Assembly (NCBI GenBank): GCA_009775125.1 | Contig: VSPD01000025.1 | Location: 1-38,323, forward strand | Source of the DNA: Muribaculaceae bacterium | GTDB lineage: Bacteria; Bacteroidota; Bacteroidia; Bacteroidales; Muribaculaceae | Direction: 5' to 3' | DNA: 38,323 nucleotides | Shown: positions 24,854 through 32,813 of the stretch, piece by piece | How positions within the stretch are numbered: position 1 is the first letter of the stretch | How the letters are laid out: every line of letters begins with the position of its first letter | Position numbers and translations under genes: made by a program | The notes under the pieces: generated by a model | What the model saw: the letters and a program-made list of their open reading frames with translations, nothing else | The model's database searches: none | What the model was told of the DNA's origin: nothing

Positions 24854-24890
24854 AAACCCCGGCTGCCATTTCCGGCAGCCGGGGTTTTTT
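24854..24890 (+). terminator. Intrinsic terminator after the giant protein gene
   Basis: Perfect 14-bp arms AAACCCCGGCTGCC (24854-24867) and GGCAGCCGGGGTTT (24874-24887) with a 6-nt loop are followed by a T-tract, 25 bp after the stop codon. Confidence 0.93.
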
Positions 24891-24925
24891 GCGAACAAAA
24901 AAGTGTGAGGAAGTGTTAAAAAAGC

Positions 24926-25354
24926 ATGAAAAGATTTGCAGGAATATTTATTATGGCTTTTGCCGTGCTGTTGCCTCTTTGCGGATGCGGCAACAATGAT
25001 GTCTACGACGAGATGCCGCAGAAAATACAGATGTTTGTGTCGCAGTACTGGCCCAATTCGGAGATGGCGTCATTCACCGTCACCGCCACAGGCAGCGTGG
25101 CCCGCATCGAGCATGGCCCTACGCTTACTTTCGATACAGAAGGCGAATGGACTGCTGTCGACGGCAACGGAGCCATCCTTCCTCCTACATTTCTTTTCGA
25201 CCGCCTTCCGCAGCCGCTCTACGAGCATCTTGAAGCCACTGAAAACACAGCGGCGGTCTACGCTGCCACGCGCCGACCGCCGATATATACCGTGCGCCTG
25301 TCTACGCGCACTCTCACTTACGATTCCTCCACCGCCTCGCTCACGGGCGACTGA
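24926..25354 (+). CDS. PepSY-like (DUF2874-type) lipoprotein
   Basis: A 142-aa small lipoprotein. The signal peptide ends in PLCGC, where the second Cys (Cys22) fits a lipobox, followed by GNNDVYDE. The body matches the PepSY-like/DUF2874 pattern: IQMFVSQYWPNSEM, then LTFDTEGEWTAVDG, then LPQPLYEHL. In Bacteroidetes such proteins are periplasmic or surface proteins of unknown role, normally with two such repeats; only one is present here. It starts 36 bp after a terminator, so it probably has its own promoter, and it converges on the CotH-family gene with only 7 bp between stop codons. Confidence 0.75.
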   Translation: MKRFAGIFIMAFAVLLPLCGCGNNDVYDEMPQKIQMFVSQYWPNSEMASFTVTATGSVARIEHGPTLTFDTEGEWTAVDGNGAILPPTFLFDRLPQPLYEHLEATENTAAVYAATRRPPIYTVRLSTRTLTYDSSTASLTGD

Positions 25355-25365
25355 CACGGTGTCAG
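25351..25365. other. Palindrome spanning two convergent stop codons
   Basis: CTGACA-CGG-TGTCAG contains the stop codons of both converging genes (TGA at 25352-25354 and, on the minus strand, at 25364-25362). It lacks a T-tract, so if it ends transcription it does so weakly. Confidence 0.4.
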
Positions 25366-26804
25366 TAAAGGCCCCAATTGGGGTGGGTGTTGCACCACTC
25401 GACACGTTTTCTTAGCCATGACGACAGTTCGGCGGCATGTTCTGCCGTGTCGAAGCTGCTTGTGTGCATGGCCCAGCCTATGTTGTCGTCGGGCCAGAGC
25501 AGGCCGTCGCGCCGGGCCGACGGCTCAATCATGCAGGAATAATTTTCGATGAAATCGAACATGCGGGGATAGATGTTGGCATAGAAATCGTCCCACACGC
25601 GCTTGAACACCGTGCGGAATTCTTGATTCCCGACCAGGGCTTGCATAAACGACGCTCCGGCATATTCAAGGTCGGCCGCAAAAGGCAGCCCCTTATGGTC
25701 GCCGTGATAGTAGCCGTTGAACCCGAAGGCCCAGTCGAAATCCCACACCGGGCCGAAATGGTAGACATGGCCGGCGCCGAGCGCTTCTTTGTGGATATAC
25801 ATGCTCTTGGGGTGTTGCAGCTCGCCGTTGCACGACAGGGCGTAGACAAGCACGTAGCGGGCCGCTTCCTCAACATCGATATAATCGGCCAGACGCTTGC
25901 CCGCGGGCGAGGTTATGGCATTTGCCATTTTTGTAAAATCGCTTTTCCAGTCGTTGAGGTAGGCCGTGCGCTCCACCGGGTTGGGCTTTATCTCGTCGAG
26001 GTCGGGGTCTTTCACCATCACGGGCAGCGACTTCGAGCGGTCGTTGGCAAAAGTGTATATAAACGTGTAGTCTTCGTCGAGCGCGTTGTCAAGTTCGAAA
26101 AGCATGCCGGTGTTTTCGTCAATGTCGACGGAGCCTGAGCCGATGCCGATTTTCTCGGTTATGAAGTATGCTCCGCGGTAGTAGCCGTTGAGATATACGT
26201 TCACGGGCACGGTGTGGTTGGTATATGGCAGTCCCAGCTCACGCGCCACCCACAGAGCCACAGCGTTGCGCATGTGCGAGGGGTCGATATAGTTTGCAAT
26301 CAGGGCAAACGTCTTGGCTTTGGGCAAATCGCACACCGAAGCCTTCTTCTTCATCTTGAAGCGGTAGGGCTTCTTCTTGAACGACCATGTGGAGTTGCCT
26401 CGTCCGCGGAATTCCACATCCTGTTCGGGCAGGTCGTCGGACATCCCGTTGCCGTCGATTCGCAGCCGGGCAGGGTAGATTGTGGATTTGTTGAATCCGT
26501 TGCCGTCGAACAGCTGGTCGATGTCTGGATACTCTTTTAGGTTGACATATATGTCGGGGATGGCCGTGGAACGCACCACGCAGCTGTCGATTTGCTGCAT
26601 TGTTATTCTCTTTTCTTCCGTGGCAGTCTTTACGGCCATCGTCGAGTACTTGCCGCCGGTGCCCGAGTAGGTGATTTCGCTTATGTCGGAAAGCCGGAAA
26701 AAGTCGAAACTGCGGTTGTTGCGGAAGATATACATATGCTCGTTTTGTGCGGCCGCGGTGGCGCACATTGCAAGAGCCAGCATGGCGATTATCGACTTTT
26801 TCAT
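25362..26804 (-). CDS. Secreted CotH-family protein kinase-like protein
   Basis: A 480-aa secreted member of the CotH family, known in spore formers as an atypical protein kinase but of unclear role in Bacteroidetes. A signal peptide (to about residue 20, ending TAAAQ) is followed by a short N-terminal segment with the FDFFRLSDISEITYS pattern common in Bacteroidetes secreted proteins. The CotH core begins near 105. It shows RGRGNSTW and KKPYRFKM (about 130-150), the NYIDPSHMRNAVA helix, the GYYRGAYFITEKI strand (Glu/Lys pair) and the acidic motif WDFDWAFG near 350. These fit the ATP/metal-binding residues of the family. It overlaps the upstream small gene by 4 bp (ATGA) and so is translationally coupled to it. 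Confidence 0.9.
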   Translation of the reverse strand: MKKSIIAMLALAMCATAAAQNEHMYIFRNNRSFDFFRLSDISEITYSGTGGKYSTMAVKTATEEKRITMQQIDSCVVRSTAIPDIYVNLKEYPDIDQLFDGNGFNKSTIYPARLRIDGNGMSDDLPEQDVEFRGRGNSTWSFKKKPYRFKMKKKASVCDLPKAKTFALIANYIDPSHMRNAVALWVARELGLPYTNHTVPVNVYLNGYYRGAYFITEKIGIGSGSVDIDENTGMLFELDNALDEDYTFIYTFANDRSKSLPVMVKDPDLDEIKPNPVERTAYLNDWKSDFTKMANAITSPAGKRLADYIDVEEAARYVLVYALSCNGELQHPKSMYIHKEALGAGHVYHFGPVWDFDWAFGFNGYYHGDHKGLPFAADLEYAGASFMQALVGNQEFRTVFKRVWDDFYANIYPRMFDFIENYSCMIEPSARRDGLLWPDDNIGWAMHTSSFDTAEHAAELSSWLRKRVEWCNTHPNWGLY

Positions 26805-27301
26805 TTTACGGCTATTTTAAACGTTTTATCGGAAACAGAGAGCACATATACGCCCGGGGCAAGCGCTGAGAGGTCCATCGAGCACGGCCCGGTGGTTGCG
26901 GCTGCTAAAACGCCTGCGGCGGAAAACAATCTCACGGGAGCGTCTTGGTCCGCGCCCTCTACATGCAGCGTTGAGCCGTCGAGGCGTATCTCCATAAGGA
27001 GCGCGGCGTCGGCGATGCCTGCCGTTTCCCATAGGCCCGAATCGCCCTCGCTGTCGGAAAAAGTCCAACGGCTCACATCGGAAAGCGGCTGTCGTATCTC
27101 ATATGCTGCGCCGTCTTTGGCGTGTCTCATCACCAGGTGTCCGTCGGCAAATGTTGTCGACATGCCCTCCTCGATGGTTATCGCCGTCCGGCTCAAATCG
27201 GGGTGATGAATCACAATACTCTTATTATAGAAAGGGTTGGCTCCGGCCGAGATGGCACCCGCCAGCATCATGCCCCCCAAAATTACTTTTATTCTTTTCA
27301 T
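26801..27301 (-). CDS. Small secreted protein with T9SS-like sorting tail
   Basis: A 166-aa protein. The ATG at 27301 (MKRIKVILGGMMLAGAISAGA) gives a clean signal peptide; an in-frame ATG at 27316 adds five residues. The middle carries ..AYEIRQPLSDVSRWTFSD.., a pattern like the N-terminal segment of the adjacent CotH-family protein. The last 80 residues resemble a type A T9SS sorting domain (VRLFSAAGVLAAA...LAPGVYVLSVSDKTFKIAVK). It has almost no cargo between signal and tail, which is unusual. It overlaps the CotH-family gene by 4 bp and lies 30 bp after the four-helix-bundle gene. It may be a partner or scaffold for the CotH-family protein (inference). Confidence 0.75.
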   Translation of the reverse strand: MKRIKVILGGMMLAGAISAGANPFYNKSIVIHHPDLSRTAITIEEGMSTTFADGHLVMRHAKDGAAYEIRQPLSDVSRWTFSDSEGDSGLWETAGIADAALLMEIRLDGSTLHVEGADQDAPVRLFSAAGVLAAATTGPCSMDLSALAPGVYVLSVSDKTFKIAVK

Positions 27302-27331
27302 GGATAAGATTTGCATGGATTGTATATGGTG

Positions 27332-28078
27332 TCAAATTTTAAGAGTAGCGTTACATTCAGGATAGTTGGAACATCCCCAAAATTGCTGCCCTTGACGGAC
27401 GCCGCGTTGGATAGTGCGTCGCAGCATAGGCTTTCCGCATTTGGGACAAGCCGGAGCCCCCTCGGATATGGCTTGCTCGCGTCGGCCGTCTAACCTTGTT
27501 TTTGTCAGGTTTTCCGCAAATCCACCTTGATTTTTGAATTCTTGCAGCTGTGCCCCGAGCATTTTTGTGAGCATGGCGTTTATTTTCAGGCACAAGACAA
27601 GCAGGCAATTTGCGGCATCTTCTTCTGTTCCGCGTTCGAGAAAACAATCATAACGCTTTTTCTGAGATGCTATATGCGTCATCGCATCCATTATGAAATT
27701 TTCACCATATTGCGGCTTTGCCAGTTTAAGAAAGAATGTGGATTGATATTTCGGGTCGTGAAGTTCCCATGCTTTAAGATTATGGCGCATAAGGTAGTTC
27801 ATAAAGTCGCCTAATAGTTCATGTGCGCTTGCGCGCGCAACATCTGTGAGACGCATTTCGGTCTCGAAAGATGTCTCATGTCGGCCGGAACCCTCAGCAA
27901 TATTGGCTCGGATCGAGCGGGCAGCCATGACCATTTGGTCGTATAGGCGTCGCGCAGGGTCTATCTTGTAATCGACAAAGCGATTGCAGAAGTCTTGGGT
28001 TGCGATTTCAATAATGTTTGCAAGCACCCAGGTGTCAAGCCAGAAATAGGATGGGGCGGCGTTGAAGGTTATGGCCAT
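27332..28078 (-). CDS. Four-helix-bundle protein with topoisomerase-type zinc ribbon
   Basis: A 248-aa cytoplasmic protein. Residues about 30-170 are helical and match the four-helix-bundle family related to 23S rRNA intervening-sequence proteins, with the core RLYDQMVMAARSIRANIAEGSGR. The C-terminus (about 205-245) is a topoisomerase I-type zinc ribbon, CPKCGKP...FWGCSNYPEC, with four Cys for zinc. NCBI names such proteins four helix bundle suffix domain-containing. The role is unknown; the ribbon suggests binding to DNA or RNA. It lies 30 bp upstream of the small secreted gene and could share its transcript, although the products act in different compartments. Confidence 0.85.
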   Translation of the reverse strand: MAITFNAAPSYFWLDTWVLANIIEIATQDFCNRFVDYKIDPARRLYDQMVMAARSIRANIAEGSGRHETSFETEMRLTDVARASAHELLGDFMNYLMRHNLKAWELHDPKYQSTFFLKLAKPQYGENFIMDAMTHIASQKKRYDCFLERGTEEDAANCLLVLCLKINAMLTKMLGAQLQEFKNQGGFAENLTKTRLDGRREQAISEGAPACPKCGKPMLRRTIQRGVRQGQQFWGCSNYPECNATLKI

Positions 28079-28100
28079 AATGGTAAGGTATTAGATTTTT

Positions 28101-28174
28101 GTCGCTTATGTCGCTTATGTCGCTTATGTCGATTATGACAAAAACGACATAAGCGACATAAGCGACATAAACGA
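28101..28174. repeat. 9-bp tandem repeats forming a 30-bp inverted repeat
   Basis: Copies of GTCGCTTAT (9 bp) run from 28101 to about 28136 and their complement GACATAAGC runs from 28146 to 28172. Arms 28102-28131 and 28145-28174 pair over 30 bp with one mismatch and a 13-nt loop. It lies 11 bp after the der stop codon, so der mRNA would end in a very long hairpin. There is no T-tract, so it is not a standard terminator. Confidence 0.75.
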
Positions 28175-28185
28175 GAGGGCGGTAA

Positions 28186-29505
28186 TTATTTCTCGCGCAT
28201 GAACACGCAGATTGGCGTGCCGGAGAAATCCCAGTGCTCGCGTATCTTGTTTTCGAGATAGCGGCGGTATGGCTCTTTCACCCATTGGGGCAGGTTGCAG
28301 AAGAAGATGAATGTGGGCACCTGCGCGCCTTTGAGCATGGTCACATATTTTATTTTCACATATTTGCCTTTGTTGGCGGGTGGCGGATATGCTGCTATGT
28401 CTTCGAGCATCATGCGGTTCACTTCGGAGGTGGGGACGACGCGCTTGCGGTTTTTGTAGACTTGCACGGCGGTTTCGAGCACCTTGAAGATGCGCTGTTT
28501 GGTAAGGGCCGATCCGAAGATGATGGGGAAGTCGGTAAACGGCGCGAAGCGTTTGCGTATAGCCTCGCGGAAATGGTCGATGGCGGCCTGCGATTTGTCG
28601 GCCACAAGGTCCCATTTGTTCACCACAACGACAAGTCCTTTGTTGTTGCGGGCAATGAGCGAGAATATGTTCACGTCCTGGGATTCGATGCCTCGGGTGG
28701 CGTCGATCATGAGGATGCACACGTCGGAGGCCTCGATAGCGCGGATGGAGCGTATCACGGAATAGTATTCGATGTCCTCGCTCACTTTGTTTTTCTTGCG
28801 GATGCCTGCGGTGTCGACGAGATAGAAGTCGAAGCCGAATTTGTCGTAGCGTGTGTAGATGGAGTCGCGCGTGGTGCCGGCCACGTCGGTAACGATGTGG
28901 CGGTCTTCTCCGATGAAGGAGTTTACTATCGACGATTTGCCGGCGTTGGGGCGTCCCACGATTGCAAACTTGGGTATGTCTTCGAGTTTCTCGGCCTCGT
29001 CGGGGTCGACCGGAGGAAGTTTCTCGACTACAATATCGAGGAGGTCGCCTGTGCCGTATCCGCTTACGGCCGACACGGGGATGGGGTCGCCAAGGCCAAG
29101 GCCGTAAAACTCGGGCACGTTGTAGAGCCAGTCGTTGGAGTCGACTTTGTTGGCCACGAGGATTACCGGTTTTTTAGATTTGCGCAGGATTTCGGCCACA
29201 TGGTCGTCGAGGTCGGTCACGCCGTTCATGGCGTCGACCACGAAAAGGATTTCGTCGGCCTGCTCGATGGCGAGCTCTACCTGCTTGTTGATCTCGGATT
29301 CGAATATGTCTTCAGAGTTGACAACCCAGCCGCCGGTGTCGACGATTGAGAACTCGCGGCCGTTCCAGTCGACCTTTCCATACTGCCGGTCGCGTGTAGT
29401 GCCGGCTGTGGGGTCCACGATTGCTGTACGGCTTTGTGTCAGACGGTTGAAGAGCGTCGATTTTCCCACATTGGGGCGTCCGACAATTGCTGTTAATTGG
29501 CTCAT
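28186..29505 (-). CDS. der: Ribosome-assembly GTPase Der (EngA)
   Basis: A 439-aa double GTPase required for maturation of the 50S ribosomal subunit. The first G domain has GRPNVGKST (9-17), DTGG (57-60) and NKVD (119-122). The second has GRPNAGKSS (184-192), DTAG and NKWD. A C-terminal KH-like domain (about 350-439) completes the standard architecture at a standard length. It is the last gene of the yceD-rpmF-fabH-era-der block. Short-period repeat arrays lie on both sides (28101-28174 and 29523-29602), which is unusual for a housekeeping gene. Confidence 0.98.
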   Translation of the reverse strand: MSQLTAIVGRPNVGKSTLFNRLTQSRTAIVDPTAGTTRDRQYGKVDWNGREFSIVDTGGWVVNSEDIFESEINKQVELAIEQADEILFVVDAMNGVTDLDDHVAEILRKSKKPVILVANKVDSNDWLYNVPEFYGLGLGDPIPVSAVSGYGTGDLLDIVVEKLPPVDPDEAEKLEDIPKFAIVGRPNAGKSSIVNSFIGEDRHIVTDVAGTTRDSIYTRYDKFGFDFYLVDTAGIRKKNKVSEDIEYYSVIRSIRAIEASDVCILMIDATRGIESQDVNIFSLIARNNKGLVVVVNKWDLVADKSQAAIDHFREAIRKRFAPFTDFPIIFGSALTKQRIFKVLETAVQVYKNRKRVVPTSEVNRMMLEDIAAYPPPANKGKYVKIKYVTMLKGAQVPTFIFFCNLPQWVKEPYRRYLENKIREHWDFSGTPICVFMREK

Positions 29506-29522
29506 GTATTATTATTGTTAGG

Positions 29523-29602
29523 TCGGGTTAAATCGAATTAAGTCGAGATATTTCGAGATATGTCGAATTAAGTCGAGATAAGTCGGATTAAGCCGATTTG
29601 AT
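29523..29602. repeat. Eight degenerate 10-bp tandem repeats
   Basis: The whole gap between era and der divides into eight 10-bp units beginning at 29523. The unit pattern is TCGnnnTAnn (for example TCGAATTAAG, TCGAGATAAG); the first unit is TCGGGTTAAA and the last CCGATTTGAT. The array ends exactly at the era stop codon. It has no coding role and forms no single strong hairpin. Confidence 0.65.
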
Positions 29603-30493
29603 TTATTCTATGTAGCCGAAGGAGCGCAGTTTGTTTTCGCGGTTGCGCCAGTTGTCCTCGACTTTTACGAAGAGTTCGAGATATACCTTCTTGCCGAAGA
29701 ATGTCTCGATGTCTTTACGGGCTTCTATGCCCACTTTTTTCAGCTTCGAGCCGCCTTTGCCTATGATTATGCCTTTTTGCGAGTCGCGTTCTACGTAGAT
29801 CACGGCCATGATGTGGATGGCGCCTTCTTTTTCGTCGAATTTTTCGACAATCACTTCTACGGAGTAGGGCACTTCCTTGTCGTAGTTGGTGAGGATTTTC
29901 TCGCGGATTATTTCGGTGACGAAGAAACGGGCGGGTTTGTCGGTGAGGGCGTCGGTGCCGAAGTAGGGATGTCCTGTGGGGAGGAGTTCGACAATGCGTG
30001 TCATCAGGTTTGTCACGTTGAAGTGTTCGAGCGCCGATGTGGGGAACACTTCTGCGTTTGGCAGGATGGTTTTCCATTTCGACACGATGGCTTCAAGGTC
30101 GTCTTGCGATTTGAGCAGGTCGATTTTGTTTATCACCAGCAGCACGGGCACTTTTTCTTTTGCCACGCGGGCGAGGAATTCGGCGTTTTTCTCGGGATTT
30201 TCCACCACGTCGGTGACATAGATGAGTATGTCGGCGTCGGTGAGCGCTCCTTCTGAGAAGTTGAGCATTGATTCCTGCAATTTGTATTTAGGCTTGAGCA
30301 CGCCGGGGGTGTCGGAAAACACAATCTGGTATTCCGGGGCGTTTACGATGCCCATTATGCGGTGGCGGGTAGTCTGAGCTTTGGATGTTATGATGCTGAT
30401 GCGTTCGCCCACGAGGTCGTTCATGAGCGTGGATTTGCCCACATTCGGGTTGCCAACTATGTTGACGAATCCTGATTTGAAATTGTCGGTCAT
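29603..30493 (-). CDS. era: GTPase Era
   Basis: A 296-aa GTPase that binds the 3' end of 16S rRNA and assists 30S assembly. The G domain carries GNPNVGKST (14-22), DTPG and NKID. The C-terminal KH domain (about 205-296) contains IYVERDSQKGIIIGKGG, the GxxG RNA-binding loop, and FFGKKVYLELFVKVEDNWR. The length is normal. It is separated from der by a short tandem-repeat array of 80 bp and from fabH by about 100 bp. Confidence 0.98.
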   Translation of the reverse strand: MTDNFKSGFVNIVGNPNVGKSTLMNDLVGERISIITSKAQTTRHRIMGIVNAPEYQIVFSDTPGVLKPKYKLQESMLNFSEGALTDADILIYVTDVVENPEKNAEFLARVAKEKVPVLLVINKIDLLKSQDDLEAIVSKWKTILPNAEVFPTSALEHFNVTNLMTRIVELLPTGHPYFGTDALTDKPARFFVTEIIREKILTNYDKEVPYSVEVIVEKFDEKEGAIHIMAVIYVERDSQKGIIIGKGGSKLKKVGIEARKDIETFFGKKVYLELFVKVEDNWRNRENKLRSFGYIE

Positions 30494-30592
30494 TGTCTAT
30501 TTTTGTTTTATGTTCTCCAAATATAACAAAAATAGCACCTTTTGGGATGCTATTTTTGAAAAAATCTTTTTGGAGAAGGCGTCACACGGCAA

Positions 30593-31579
30593 TTAGAGGT
30601 CCCAGACAAGGTACATGGCACCCCATGTGAATCCTGCGCCGAAAGCGGTTAGAATCAGCTTGTCGCCTTTGTGGAGGAGATGCTTCTTCTCGTCGAGGCA
30701 CACGGGAATGGTGGCGGCCGATGTGTTGCCGCGGTGTTCGATGTTGACGAGCACTTTTTCCATGGGCACTCCGGCGCGTTCGGCCACAGCCTCGATGATG
30801 CGGAGGTTGGCCTGGTGGGGGATGAGGTATGCTATGTCGTCGACGGTGAGGCCGTTGCGCTTCATCACGTCGAGCGACGATGTGAGCATGTCGGTCACGG
30901 CGTGTTTGTACACGGCGCGGCCTTCTTGGTAAACGCAATGTTCCATGGCGTCTACTGTCTCGTGGGAGGCGGGTTTAACCGAGCCGCCGGCTTTCATGAG
31001 CAGATGGTCGCGTCCGGTGCCGTCGACGTGGAACACGGCGTCGATAACGCCTACTGTATTGTCGTCGGTGGGCTCAACGAGCACGGCTCCTGCTGCGTCG
31101 CCGAAGAGGGGGCAGGTGGCGCGGTCGGTATAGTTTGTCATCGACGACATCATTTCACATGCCACGACAAGCACTTTTTTGTAGAGACCCGAGCGGATAT
31201 ATGCGTTGGCATCCTGGAGTCCTACGATGAAGCCGGCGCAGGCAGCCTCGAGGTCGTAACCGTAGGCGTTGGTGAGTCCGCAGTTGTGAATCATCACCGA
31301 GGCGGTCGACGGGAATCGGTAGTCGGGGTTGGAAGTGGCGCAAATCAACAGGTCGATGTCTTCGGGAGCCGTACCTGTTTCGGCAAGAAGTTTTTCTATG
31401 GCCTTTGTGCCCATATAGGATGAGCCGGCGCCTTCCACTTTAAGGATGTGGCGCTCTTTGATGCCTACGCGTGAGGTGATCCATTCATCGTTGGTGTCGA
31501 CGATTTTAGACAGCATTTCGTTGTCGAGAATATCGTCGGGAACATATGAGGCTATGCCGGTTATGCGGGCGTTTACCAT
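30593..31579 (-). CDS. fabH: Beta-ketoacyl-ACP synthase III
   Basis: A 328-aa enzyme that condenses an acyl-CoA primer (acetyl or branched) with malonyl-ACP to start type II fatty acid synthesis in the cytoplasm. The catalytic triad is visible: Cys114 in AACAGF, His255 in IPHQAN and Asn285 in EHRGNTS. The full thiolase fold and normal length are present. It follows rpmF on the minus strand after a 184-bp gap in which I see no gene. The yceD-rpmF-fabH order is conserved in many bacteria. Confidence 0.97.
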   Translation of the reverse strand: MVNARITGIASYVPDDILDNEMLSKIVDTNDEWITSRVGIKERHILKVEGAGSSYMGTKAIEKLLAETGTAPEDIDLLICATSNPDYRFPSTASVMIHNCGLTNAYGYDLEAACAGFIVGLQDANAYIRSGLYKKVLVVACEMMSSMTNYTDRATCPLFGDAAGAVLVEPTDDNTVGVIDAVFHVDGTGRDHLLMKAGGSVKPASHETVDAMEHCVYQEGRAVYKHAVTDMLTSSLDVMKRNGLTVDDIAYLIPHQANLRIIEAVAERAGVPMEKVLVNIEHRGNTSAATIPVCLDEKKHLLHKGDKLILTAFGAGFTWGAMYLVWDL

Positions 31580-31763
31580 TTTTGTGAAGTGCTAATTATG
31601 AATGTGAAGGGGTGTAGTTTGATGTTTTATGCAATACAAATACACTCCTATAAGCGTCGCTTAATGTTGCCGATGCCGTCGCGTGTTGATTGTGACGGCC
31701 GGCAACTGACGCCATAGGAGGAAATTTGGCCTTGCACCGATTTATATCAGGCCGGGGGACTGT

Positions 31764-31949
31764 TTAGATAGCAGCCTCTTTAACGATGGCCTGACGTCCG
31801 CGGTAGTAGCCACATTCGCCACAAACGGTGTGGTAAACGTGCCATGCGCCGCAGTTGGGGCAGAGTGCGATTGTGGGCTCTACGGCCTTGTCGTGTGTAC
31901 GGCGTTTCGCAGTGCGGGTCTTGGATTGTTTTCGTTTAGGATGTGCCAT
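31764..31949 (-). CDS. rpmF: 50S ribosomal protein L32
   Basis: A 61-aa ribosomal protein. It starts with the family signature MAHPKRKQSKTRTAKRR and holds four Cys (CPNCG...CGECG) for a zinc-binding form of L32. It lies between yceD and fabH, 54 bp after yceD, as expected for this cluster. Confidence 0.97.
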   Translation of the reverse strand: MAHPKRKQSKTRTAKRRTHDKAVEPTIALCPNCGAWHVYHTVCGECGYYRGRQAIVKEAAI

Positions 31950-32003
31950 TGCAAAATATATTTTATGAGTTTTTAATTTCTGATTTCTTTTTCGCCGGGT
32001 GGA

Positions 32004-32585
32004 TTATTCGTCGGAGCCGGAGCCAAGGCCTTTGAGGGCGTCCCAACGCGGGTCGGTGGCGCCGTCGTTGTCGGGCATCGACTCCATCTCGTCGATAAGA
32101 GTTTCTTCAAGTTCGGCATCGGGGTCGGCAGTCGATGTGGCGCGGTGCTTGCGCAGGGCGCTGCTCATCTGGCGGTTGCATTTGCCGGCGGGGTGAACAT
32201 GCTTCATCGGTATGGCCAGGCGCACGGTGTCGCGGATTATGTAGGCCACGTTGAGCGATGGGTCGCTGTCGGGCAGAATCATGTGCTCGTCGTCGCCTCC
32301 GTACTCGTCGCCGTATTCCACGGTGATTTCGTAATCGGTGTCAACCGGGATGTCGAGGTTGTCGAGGCAGCGGTCGCAAATCAGCGTTGCCGTGCCTTCG
32401 ATATGGAAGTGAAGGCGGTAGCTGTCGTTGCGGTAGTCTACGGTGAGTTTCACATCGAGGTCGGCACCATGAATCTCGTCGTCCTCCATGTTGTTGAAGA
32501 ACGGCTGCTCCAGATGGTATTCGAACTCGTGCACGCCGGGCGCGAGGCTTTTCAGCGGCACGTTATACTCTGTAAACTTTCCCAT
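32004..32585 (-). CDS. yceD: YceD/DUF177 family protein
   Basis: A 193-aa protein of the DUF177 family, linked in bacteria to 23S rRNA maturation or large-subunit accumulation. The ATG at 32585 (MGKFTEYNVPL) is preferred to the in-frame ATG at 32657, because the 24 codons between them overlap the promoter at 32627-32658. A CDRCL motif near residue 75 and CNRQM near 138 are the usual conserved Cys motifs. The C-terminus is acidic. It leads the ribosomal/fatty-acid operon and is followed by rpmF. Confidence 0.92.
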   Translation of the reverse strand: MGKFTEYNVPLKSLAPGVHEFEYHLEQPFFNNMEDDEIHGADLDVKLTVDYRNDSYRLHFHIEGTATLICDRCLDNLDIPVDTDYEITVEYGDEYGGDDEHMILPDSDPSLNVAYIIRDTVRLAIPMKHVHPAGKCNRQMSSALRKHRATSTADPDAELEETLIDEMESMPDNDGATDPRWDALKGLGSGSDE

Positions 32586-32626
32586 TGTCGAATCTTGTTG
32601 AAAAAGTATCGGGTGAAAAAACTTCG

Positions 32627-32658
32627 CAAAGGTAGGGAATTTATTGCAAATTCCCAAA
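32627..32658 (-). promoter_or_regulatory. Promoter of the yceD-rpmF-fabH block
   Basis: On the minus strand, TTTG (32658-32655), a 20-bp spacer and TACCTTTG (32634-32627) match the Bacteroidetes -33/-7 consensus. The start would be near 32620, with a 35-nt leader before the ATG at 32585. Confidence 0.65.
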
Positions 32659-32717
32659 ATATTGGGTTAAAAATTTCAAAAACTTTCTATTTTTCAGCCT
32701 TGTGCGGGATTTTTTTG

Positions 32718-32725
32718 TAATTTTG
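32718..32725 (+). promoter_or_regulatory. Likely -7 box for the endonuclease gene
   Basis: TAATTTTG is a perfect TAnnTTTG box about 90 bp before the ATG at 32814. No TTTG is found at exactly 19-20 bp upstream; the closest is a TTTC at 32692-32695, so the call is moderate. Confidence 0.4.
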
Positions 32726-32813
32726 TGGTGTGCATGGGTGTTTTGTGCCCTGTCACATCATATTATGTGTTAAAACCACCTGATAACCAATATTGTCATA
32801 TTTAAAATTTGAA

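Noticed and set aside
23384..24898. Long minus-strand frame opposite the 1350-aa protein and crossing its terminator
   Set aside because: It spans a strong terminator hairpin, and the plus-strand gene has a signal peptide and sorting tail.
28101..28174. CRISPR-like array
   Set aside because: The units are 9 bp with no spacers and no cas genes are nearby; it is a simple tandem and inverted repeat.
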